In this document: positions 1-7,400 of the stretch, in pieces
Layout of the letters: each line of letters begins with the position of its first letter
Position numbering within the stretch: the first letter of the stretch is position 1
Source: Crossiella sp. SN42
GTDB lineage: Bacteria; Actinomycetota; Actinomycetes; Mycobacteriales; Pseudonocardiaceae
Length of the DNA stretch: 64,000 nt
Assembly: GCF_023897065.1 (NCBI RefSeq)
Contig: NZ_JAMHIV010000004.1
Location: 234,380 to 298,379, forward strand
Direction: 5' to 3'
Made by a program: the position numbers and the translations under genes
The notes under the pieces: model-generated
The model's input: only the letters and a program-made list of their open reading frames with translations
Databases searched by the model: none
What the model was told of the DNA's origin: nothing

Positions 1-1
1 C

Positions 2-406
2 GTCTCAGCGCTCCGCTCGATGTTGGCGAACGAGCGACGCGCTGTGTACGCGCTCGATCTGCACACGCCTGGTCTTCGTGGGCCTATCGAGGAGCGGCCC
101 TACGTCGTGGCCTCAGCCGATCCTGGCGACGCCGAGACAGCCGCGGAACTGCTGAACCTGTTGAACGCCGCCGATGGCCGCGCGCGAGGCGGCTCGCGTT
201 TACTGTTGTTCGAGTATGAGTGGAACTCGTCTTCGTCCTCGGGGCAGCGGTGCTGCGCCGCATGGCTACGAAGCCTGCCCTTGACGCGGCTGGCAACGAC
301 GATCGAGTACCCGAACGCGGTCGACCGGGGCCAGCCGATCAACCCAGCAGACGCGCGGGACTTCGGTGCGATCCTCATGCGCTCGCTGCTGACCATGGTC
401 GAGTAG
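2..406 (+). CDS. M14-like zinc carboxypeptidase/deacylase, C-terminal part (cut by window edge)
   Basis: The frame is open from the left edge, so the gene starts outside the window; the ATG at 20 is internal. Two features suggest the M14 metallopeptidase/succinylglutamate desuccinylase superfamily: ALDLHTPG, the usual setting of a zinc-ligand His after a beta strand, and near the end TIEYPNA followed by PADARDFG, where the Glu is in the place of the catalytic Glu of M14 enzymes. Only about 135 codons are visible, so substrate and localisation cannot be judged. It converges on leuS with a strong hairpin in the 53-bp gap. Confidence 0.55.
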   Translation, partial: VSALRSMLANERRAVYALDLHTPGLRGPIEERPYVVASADPGDAETAAELLNLLNAADGRARGGSRLLLFEYEWNSSSSSGQRCCAAWLRSLPLTRLATTIEYPNAVDRGQPINPADARDFGAILMRSLLTMVE

Positions 407-415
407 CGAGCGTTC

Positions 416-452
416 GCGTGGTGGCCTGCGGCCCCTTGGCAGGCCACCACGC
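416..452. terminator. bidirectional terminator hairpin
   Basis: A perfect 14-bp stem (416-429 with 439-452) and a 9-nt loop fills the gap between the convergent M14-like gene (stop 406) and leuS (stop 460). Position and stability suit a shared terminator. There is no clear U tract, which is usual in actinomycetes. Confidence 0.7.
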
Positions 453-459
453 CCACAAC

Positions 460-3003
460 TCATCCCACGACGATGTTCACCAGCCGGCCCGGCACGACAA
501 CCACGCGCTTGACCGACCGGTCGCCGACCGCCTGCTCAACCTCTTCCAGTTGAAGCGCGGCCTCTCGGATAGCGTCCTCGGACGCGTCCTGGGGAACGCT
601 GATACGGCCCCGCACCTTGCCGTTGACCTGACAGGCCAGCTGGACCGTCTCGGTGCGCAACAGCGCCTCGTCGGGCTCCGGCCATGGCTGCTTCCAGACG
701 TGCTCGCCCGTAAGCATGTAGTAGCACTCGCTGGCCATATGCGGCGCGAACGGGAGCAACAGCGAGGCGGCGGTGCTTAGGGCGAACTTCACCGTGTCAC
801 GGTCGATGCCCTCCTGCAGGGCCTTGCTGCATTCGTTGGTCAGCTCCATCAACGCCGCGATGGCTGTGTTGAAAGCGAACCGGCCCGACATGTCATCGGT
901 GACCTTCTTAACCGCCCACGCGACCTTCCGGCGCAGCGCGAGGTCAAGCTCAGGATCAGCCGCGCCGCCGATGGTGGCCAGCTCGGAGGTCGCCACCTGA
1001 GTCGTGAACCGCAACAACCGCCGCAGGAAGCGGTACACGCCCTCGACGCCCGTGTCCGACCAGTCAGCGCCGGCATCCGGCGGCCCCATGAACAGGACGT
1101 AGCACCTCGCCGTGTCGGCACCGTACTTCTCGATGATCGTCCGAGGGGACACCACATTCCCCTTGGACTTCGACATCTTGGCACCGTTCCTGGTGATCAT
1201 TCCCTGCGTGAACAGGGCACCGAAGGGCTCCTGAACCGGCAGGTGTCCGAGGTCGGCCAGCGCCTTGCACAGGAATCGCGAATACAGTAGATGCAAGATC
1301 GCGTGCTCGATGCCGCCGATGTACTGGTTGATCGGCATCCAGCGCTGTGCCGCGTCTATGCCCAACGGCGCCTGCTCGTTTTTCGGATCGCAGTAGCGCA
1401 GGTAGTACCAGGACGAGTCCACGAAGGTATCCATCGTGTCGGTCTCGCGCCGGGCAGGTCCGTCGCAGTGCGGGCAGCGCGTAGCTACCCAATCCGCGGC
1501 AGCAGCCAGTGGAGACTTGCCCTTCGGGGTGTAGTCCTCGATGTCCGGAAGCCGCACGGGCAGCTGGTTCTCGGGCACCGGCACCAGGCCGCACGAGTCG
1601 CAGTAGACGACCGGGATCGGGCAGCCCCAGTACCGCTGCCGAGACAGCAACCAGTCGCGCAGCTTGTACTGCACAGTGGCTTTGCCGTGGTCTTGCTGCT
1701 CCAGCCACGCGATGATCGTCTTCTTCGCCTCGGCAACGCCCATCCCGTTCAGGAAGCCCGAGTTGATCGCTGGGCCCTCGGCGGTGTAAGCCTCGCCGTC
1801 GAAGCCCTCGCTCGTCTCGACTGTCCGGATGATCGGCAGGCCAAAGGCGGCGGCGAAGTCCCAGTCCCGCTGGTCCTGGCCGGGCACGGCCATGATCGCG
1901 CCGGTACCGTAGCCCATCAGCACATAGTCGGCGATGAACACGGGAATCTGCTCGCCGTTGACCGGGTTGGTGGCGTATCCGCCCGTGAACACCCCGGTCT
2001 TGTCCTTGCTCTCCTGGCGGTCCAGCTCGGACTTGAGACCGGTCGCCGTGCGGTACGCGGCCACCGCCTCGGCTGGTGTCGCCGCGCCCGCCGTCCACTG
2101 GCTGTCGACTCCGGACGGCCAGGCGTTTGGGACGATTTTGTCGACAAGAGGATGCTCAGGAGCCAGTACCAGGTACGTCGCGCCGAACACCGTGTCTGGC
2201 CGGGTCGTGAAGACCTCGATGTCGGTCCCACCAGCGGGGAACCGGATCGTAGAGCCCTCCGAGCGGCCGATCCAGTTCTGCTGCATCAGCTTGACGTGCG
2301 TGGGCCAGTCCAACCCGTCCAGGTCGTTCAGCAGCCTCTCCGCGTACTGAGTGATGCGGAAGAACCACTGCTCCAACTGCCGTTGCTCGACCAGGCTGCC
2401 GCAGCGTTCACAGCGCCCGTTCACGACCTGTTCGTTCGCCAGGACCGTCGCGTCCTTGGGGCACCAGTTGACGGCCGCCTGCTTGCGATACGCCAGTCCG
2501 GCCTTAAACAACTGGAGGAAGATCCACTGAGTCCAGCGGTAGTACTCGGGAGAGTGCGTACTGATTTCGCGGGTCCAGTCGATCGAGATGCCCCACTGCT
2601 TGAACTGCTCCCGGAACGACGCGATCGACTCGTCCGTCGAGGTGCGCGGGTGCTTCCCAGTCCGGATGGCGTGATTCTCGGCGGGCAGACCGAAGGCGTC
2701 ATACCCCATCGGGTGAAGCACGTAGTAGCCCTGGCGACGCATGAAATGAGCCACGGCGTCGCCGACGGCGTAGTTCTTGAGGTGGCCAACGTGCGGCTCG
2801 CCGCTGGTGTACGGCAGCATCTCCAGCACGTATGCGGTCTTGTCCGCAGGGGCGGTGTTGGATACCTCCCAGGACCGCTCGTCACGCCACACGCGCTGCC
2901 AGCGCTCGTCGATGGCACGGGGGTCGAAGTCTTCGTCCGTACTGACGCCCGGGACCGCTCCGGTCATGCCTTCTGACCCTTCACCCACCATGGTTGTTGC
3001 CAC
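460..3003 (-). CDS. leuS: leucyl-tRNA synthetase
   Basis: Charges tRNA-Leu with leucine in the cytosol. The 847-aa product has the class I signatures: HVGH (the HIGH box) at residues 71-74 after MLPYTSGEP, a zinc-finger region with NWCPKD and CERC, the CP1 editing domain, the WYYLRY segment, and KMSKS near residue 608. The start could be residue 1 or the Met at 13 (MTGAVPG); family identity begins near residue 28. At 847 aa it is close to Thermus and E. coli LeuRS and shorter than the roughly 950-970 aa enzyme usual in actinobacteria, and its KNYAVGDAVAHF block also looks like the general bacterial type. It could be the only LeuRS of this strain or a second copy. A leucine leader peptide and attenuator lie just upstream. 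Confidence 0.97.
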   Translation of the reverse strand: MATTMVGEGSEGMTGAVPGVSTDEDFDPRAIDERWQRVWRDERSWEVSNTAPADKTAYVLEMLPYTSGEPHVGHLKNYAVGDAVAHFMRRQGYYVLHPMGYDAFGLPAENHAIRTGKHPRTSTDESIASFREQFKQWGISIDWTREISTHSPEYYRWTQWIFLQLFKAGLAYRKQAAVNWCPKDATVLANEQVVNGRCERCGSLVEQRQLEQWFFRITQYAERLLNDLDGLDWPTHVKLMQQNWIGRSEGSTIRFPAGGTDIEVFTTRPDTVFGATYLVLAPEHPLVDKIVPNAWPSGVDSQWTAGAATPAEAVAAYRTATGLKSELDRQESKDKTGVFTGGYATNPVNGEQIPVFIADYVLMGYGTGAIMAVPGQDQRDWDFAAAFGLPIIRTVETSEGFDGEAYTAEGPAINSGFLNGMGVAEAKKTIIAWLEQQDHGKATVQYKLRDWLLSRQRYWGCPIPVVYCDSCGLVPVPENQLPVRLPDIEDYTPKGKSPLAAAADWVATRCPHCDGPARRETDTMDTFVDSSWYYLRYCDPKNEQAPLGIDAAQRWMPINQYIGGIEHAILHLLYSRFLCKALADLGHLPVQEPFGALFTQGMITRNGAKMSKSKGNVVSPRTIIEKYGADTARCYVLFMGPPDAGADWSDTGVEGVYRFLRRLLRFTTQVATSELATIGGAADPELDLALRRKVAWAVKKVTDDMSGRFAFNTAIAALMELTNECSKALQEGIDRDTVKFALSTAASLLLPFAPHMASECYYMLTGEHVWKQPWPEPDEALLRTETVQLACQVNGKVRGRISVPQDASEDAIREAALQLEEVEQAVGDRSVKRVVVVPGRLVNIVVG

Positions 3004-3048
3004 CTCGGTTACGTCGCCGGTTCGCGACTGACATCAGCCGCGAACATG

Positions 3049-3073
3049 AAAAAACCCCTCGTATAAGAGGGGT
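3049..3073 (-). terminator. leuS attenuator terminator
   Basis: On the minus strand, a 7-bp stem ACCCCTC/GAGGGGT with a 6-nt loop is followed directly by six T residues: a classical Rho-independent terminator between the leader peptide stop (3095) and the leuS start (3003). Confidence 0.85.
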
Positions 3074-3074
3074 A

Positions 3075-3104
3075 GCCGTGCTGTCGCTGTCGCTTCAGCA
3101 CGGC
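3075..3104 (-). promoter_or_regulatory. pause hairpin overlapping the leader stop codon
   Basis: GCCGTGCTG and CAGCACGGC form a 9-bp stem spanning the last codons and stop of the leuS leader peptide. A ribosome stalled at the leucine codons or released at the stop would cover or free its 5' arm, which is the arrangement expected of ribosome-controlled attenuation. An antiterminator pairing was not worked out. Confidence 0.6.
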
Positions 3105-3133
3105 CTCATAAGGAGCAGGAAGGCTCCGTTCAT
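3095..3133 (-). CDS. leucine-rich leader peptide of leuS
   Basis: A 12-codon frame, MNGAFLLLMRPC, with three consecutive leucine codons (CTG CTC CTT), followed by a hairpin and a terminator before leuS. When charged tRNA-Leu is scarce a ribosome would stall at Leu6-8 and allow read-through into leuS. It starts at or next to the predicted transcription start, so it is probably leaderless. Leader-peptide attenuation is an established mechanism; its use here is inferred from this layout. Confidence 0.75.
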   Translation of the reverse strand: MNGAFLLLMRPC

Positions 3134-3139
3134 ATCCAG

Positions 3140-3145
3140 AGTGTA
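3140..3145 (-). promoter_or_regulatory. -10 hexamer of the leuS leader transcript
   Basis: TACACT on the minus strand ends 7 nt before the leader ATG, which puts the transcription start at or near the A of the ATG. No convincing -35 box is seen. Confidence 0.45.
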
Positions 3146-3259
3146 GCGCTAGGTGACGACTCGGTCGCAGCACCCCTACCACATAGCACCGTGCCAGCCA
3201 AGCGGCGTGTCTGTGGCACGTCGCGCGGGGTGCACGGCGTTCTGCCACGATATGGCGGC

Positions 3260-3778
3260 ATGACGGACGAGATCGTCGACCGCGAGGTCGAGCACGATGT
3301 TGCCTGGAGGATGACTGTCGAGCTGTTCAACCGTCCCACCTGGCCAACGGCCATGTGGAGCGGTTCGCCAGCCGACGCGGCACGTCAACTTTTCGAGTTC
3401 GGTGACGTCATCGTTGACCTTGTGAAGCCGGTCCGTGACCGGGCGCCGCTCGTTCTTGAGCACGCGATCCAACTTGTGAGGTCGGCCGTAGTCTGTGCGA
3501 GCCTGCTGGACGAGCACGATATTGAGCGGATCAGTTCCGCCGATCGGGCAGGAGCACTCTGTGACAGCCTTGCCCCCTTCGTCGCGGTCGCCACCCGCGT
3601 GCTCAACGACCTTGCGGATCAGTTCGGTTTCCGAACTGTGCTCATGCCCAGCCCAGCGCAGCGCCGGAACCTATCCCTGGGTCATGAAGGGTTCGATCAC
3701 CACGCGCTGAAGGACGGTATCCAGGCCCTCGTGTACTGGTCGGACGACAAGCGCCAGTCGCATCAGACGACCGTATGA
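3260..3778 (+). CDS. hypothetical protein, about 172 aa
   Basis: Not recognised. Reads from MTDEIVDREVEHD, or from an in-frame GTG at 3191 that would give 195 aa; the later ATG is preferred because the extension reads like translated upstream DNA. The product is mostly helical, with hydrophobic segments around VIVDLVKPV and LVRSAVVCASLL, and has no clear signal or membrane segment. It diverges from leuS, and its 3' end runs into a remnant on the other strand. It is probably the last gene of the chromosomal flank. Confidence 0.5.
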   Translation: MTDEIVDREVEHDVAWRMTVELFNRPTWPTAMWSGSPADAARQLFEFGDVIVDLVKPVRDRAPLVLEHAIQLVRSAVVCASLLDEHDIERISSADRAGALCDSLAPFVAVATRVLNDLADQFGFRTVLMPSPAQRRNLSLGHEGFDHHALKDGIQALVYWSDDKRQSHQTTV

Positions 3779-3789
3779 CCTGAGGAGCT

Positions 3790-4088
3790 CGGCCCTCGTC
3801 GCGCACGTTCGCATCCGGCTCGACTGCGAGGAACGTCCCGTGGACCGACGCGCACCCGATCCCTGCGACGTAACGCCAACGATGCCCCGAGTTGACCCGT
3901 CCCATGTGGACAGACTGGCCGCGGTCCAGCGCGTCGGTAGCGAGCCGCGCGGCCTGGTTGCCGAGCTTCCACCCCCTGGTGTGGCCGAGGAACAACACGT
4001 CCACCACCGACCAAGGCACGTCCGCCGCCGTCATCCCGTCCCGGGCGACCAGCGCCGCTCGGAACCCGCGCTCACGGATCGGCTCCAA
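3790..4088 (-). pseudogene. C-terminal remnant of a phage-type HMGRVNS family protein
   Basis: The frame contains VLFLGHTRGWKLG, VHMGRVNSGHRWRY and GCASVHGTFLA, a block I recognise from a family of about 200-250 aa proteins in actinophages and mobile elements. Only the last third is present. An in-frame TAG lies directly upstream of the first usable codon (TTG), and no N-terminal half is seen further upstream. The C-terminal tail runs into antisense of the neighbouring gene. Function of the intact family is not assigned here. Confidence 0.5.
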
Positions 4089-4174
4089 CCACGGAGCCTA
4101 CCGGGCCAGCATTACCAACATTCCGAACACGAATAGCCCGGTGACCCAGTCCGACTTGACCACGAGCTGTCGGG

Positions 4175-4210
4175 CGAAGGTGGCCGCGGTGAAACGGCAG
4201 GCCACCTTCG
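4175..4210. terminator. perfect 11-bp inverted repeat
   Basis: CGAAGGTGGCC at 4175 pairs with GGCCACCTTCG at 4200 around a 14-nt loop, inside a 240-bp stretch (4089-4325) in which no gene could be supported. It may be a terminator left from a lost gene. Confidence 0.45.
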
Positions 4211-4325
4211 ATCGGGCTGTATCGTCGCGTCAGCGCACACGACCCGGCCCTGGCCGCCGTCCAGTGGCTGGCGGCTGAGACAGCCTGGACAAAGCCTGAG
4301 CGGATAGCTACCCAGCACCTCGGCG

Positions 4326-4472
4326 TTAGGCCACCGGCGCTCCTTCCTGGCCGCCGCTGACAGCGTGAACGGAGCCCTCGGCCTTGACGGAGGCGACCGG
4401 TTCAGCCTGGAGCAAGTCGCCGACCTCACAGCCCAGAGCGGCACGGATCTTGATGAGGTCCTCCAGTCGGAG
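4326..4472 (-). pseudogene. C-terminal fragment of an XRE/Cro-CI type regulator
   Basis: Directly after the relaxase stop, in the same frame, the minus strand reads LEDLIKIRAALGCEVGDLL and then a short tail to a TAA at 4326. This matches the last helices of small helix-turn-helix regulators of the XRE family. There is no start codon and no DNA-binding half. It probably marks the element-chromosome boundary. Confidence 0.35.
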
Positions 4473-7400
4473 TTAGGGCTCGGGTGCTGGGATGGGCTGA
4501 GGTGGCGGCTCGGGGTCGATGTCGACGACCGGGTGTGGTGTGGGAGTCGCCTGGTGGTCGGCGATGGGTGGCGGTAGCTGGGGTTGGTGGACGGTGATGT
4601 GGTCGCGGGCGGCGCCGCGGCGGGTGAGCTCTTCGGCGTGACGCACGGGATCGGGTTGGTCGTCGCGTAGTTGTTTCTCTTCGCGCAACTCCACCAGGTT
4701 GATCGATTCGTGTACGACGCGCTGGAAGACGAGTTCGTGATGCTGTTTCGCGGTTTGGGCGGTGGCGTGGTCTTCGGCTACTGCCTTGGCGCGTGCGTGA
4801 TCCTCGAAGTCCTTCTGCAGGGCGCGGTGTCGGATGATGATCCGTTGGTAGTTGTCCGGTGGGCCGATGAGGCGGGTGATCTCGGAGGCTTCTTCAGCGA
4901 GTTGTTCGGCGCTGTGGAGGGATTCTCGTCGGACTCGTTCGGCCTCGGCGATGGTGTGTTCGATGCGGGCGTTTGCATCGCGGGAGAGGTTGCCTGCGGC
5001 GCGGTCGTAGAGAGCTGTGGTGAACCGCTGTTGCGCGGCTTCGGCGGTTTGGCGGTGGCGCTGGTAGCCGGCGTAGAGCTCGAGGCCGCGTTCGGCGAGT
5101 GCGGCGCGTTCGCTCCAGGTGTCGAGTTCGTCGATGAGTGAGGTGAGCTTGGGGCCGGTCTCGTTGTCGGCCTGGTCGAGGAGATGAGCGGCCTGGTCCT
5201 CGGCGAGCCGGCGTTGTGTCTCCAGGTGTTGCAGGGCGCGCTCGGTGACGGCGATGCGGTTGTCCAGTTCCTCGTGGGTGAGGTGACCGTAGGGACGCTG
5301 TTGCCAAGCGGCGCCGGAGGGCGGTTGCCGGGTTGGCCGTTGTGCTGTGTGGTCCTGGCCGACAGTGGACTGAGATTCGGGCTCGGGTTGTTCGCCGGGC
5401 TCCTGCGCTGGTTGTGGCGCTGGCGCTGGTGGCGTTGGTGTTGGTGGTTCCGGACTTGCCGGTTCGGTGGGCGTGGGCTCGGCGAGGGGCTGGGTCGCCT
5501 CGGGTTCCTGCTGTGGTGCGTTGTCCGGGGCCGGGGCGTGGTGGTAGTGCTGGTCGAGTTGGGGCAGGTTCCGCGTGAAGGAAAAAACAAGGTAGGCCCC
5601 GGGCCGGCGGGCGGTGGCGACGTTGTCGGGGTTGATTTTGACGATGGCGTTGCGGACGTCGTCCGGGTCGATGTTGTAGTCGTTGAGCGCGAGATGGATG
5701 CGCTGAGCGAGCACGGAGAAGGTGGGGCTGGTGACGACAGCGTGGACCGCGGGGTGGGTTCCCCAGATGTCGTCGAGGGCGTCTCGGGCTAGGTCGAGTC
5801 GTCGTTGGTGTTCGGCTTGTTGTTCGGCGGCACGTGCTTCGGCGTCGTGGCGTGCTTGGTCTCGTTCGGCCAGTTTGCGTAGGGCGTAGGCGGTGAAGGT
5901 CGCGGGGTCTCGGATCTGGGGTTTGGCGATCTGGCTGAGGTTGAGACGGCTGAGGAGGTCGTGGACGTCGCGGCCGTGGCTGTGCTGGCGCTTCATCATG
6001 TGGACGAGGGCGTCGAAGCGGTCGCTGTTGATGACGCGATCGGCGAGTTCGGGGGCTGCTTCCCATGCCTCACGCAGGATGTCGGCGGCCTGGTCTTGCT
6101 CTTGTTGTTGTTCTGCTTCACGTTCCGCTTTGTCTTCGGTTTGGCGGATCTTGCGTACGGCGTCGCCGATGCAGAAGATCAGGAAGCCGTTTTTGTCGGC
6201 GAACTGGTCTGTGGCGAGGGTTTCGATGGGGACGTGTTCGAGGACGGCGCGTTGGTCGAAGCCGGCGTAGGTGGCTTCGTCGAGGTGCTCGATGACGCGG
6301 TTGAACTTGCTCTCGGTGCTCATGCGTTCGATGAGCGGGTAGTGGTCGGGCCAGAGGTCTTGGAGGAGTTCGACGACTTCGCGGTGGCGGCGGGCGAGGT
6401 GGTGCTGCTGTTCTGTGCGTTGTTGTTGTTCTTGGCGTTGTTGGACGCGCTCGGGTTCGTCTCGGGTTCGGTTGAGGTGGCTGCCGATGAGGTTGCCGTC
6501 CTCGTCGACGAATTCGGGGTCTTGTAGGTCGACGACGATGGGCCGGTCGTCGCCGTGGGTGGCGGTTTGGCGGGCGCGGTCGGCGATCTGGGCGATGACG
6601 CGGTCTTGGAGGTCTCGGCCGGCGGGGGTTCCGTAGAGGTGGGTGTGGTCGTCGGTTTCGTAGTCTTGGCGGGCGGCGAAGATGAAGACGGTGTTGCTGT
6701 GGCGTGAGGTGGCGACGTGGAAGCCTGCTGTGTCGGCACCGTGGGCGTAGAACAGGACGGTGCCGCCGCGGTCGAATCCGGCGGGCAGTGTCCAGGTGTT
6801 GTTGACGGTCAGGCCTTCTGCTTTGTGGATGGTCATGCAGTAGGCGAGGCTGAGGCCGCCGTTTTCGATGTAGTCGGGGTGGAGGTCGGCGGTCATGGTG
6901 CGGCGGCCTTCGGTGGTGTCTTGTTCCCATTCGACGCGGATGCTGCCGCGGTCTCCGAGGCCGGTGACGACGCCGCGGTAGCCGTTGAGGACGGGGTCGC
7001 CGGTGGTGTGGTACTCGGTTCTGTCGTTGGCGCGCATCATGACGTGATCGCCGAGGTGGATGGTGAGTTCTCGGCCGGCGCCGAGGTTGTAGGTGCGGCT
7101 GTCCCCGAGCTCGTCGTGGTGCAGGCGTAGTGCTTGGGCGGCGGCGTTGAGTCTGTCGACGGTCTCGTTGGTGGCGGCGAGGAGGATGAGGCCACGGAGC
7201 TCGGTGTGCGCGTCGGGTGTGTGCGTGCGTTGTTCGAGCCAGGTGGAGAGCATGGCGGCGTAGGCTTCGTCGCCGGATTCTTTGATGATGAGTCGTTCGT
7301 TGTCGCGCCAGAGGTTGAGGGCGTCGACGTAGTCTCCGTGGCGCCAGGCCTTGATGGCGGCTCGTTCGTCTTCGAGTTTCTGCCGGCGGTTGTTGCGGAG

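Noticed and set aside
1291..2976. 561-codon rightward frame
   Set aside because: It is antisense to leuS, whose motifs are unmistakable; the product is Arg/Pro-rich shadow sequence.
3004..3200. T-box riboswitch upstream of leuS
   Set aside because: No specifier stem-loop or T-box consensus; the Leu-rich leader peptide and simple terminator explain the region better.
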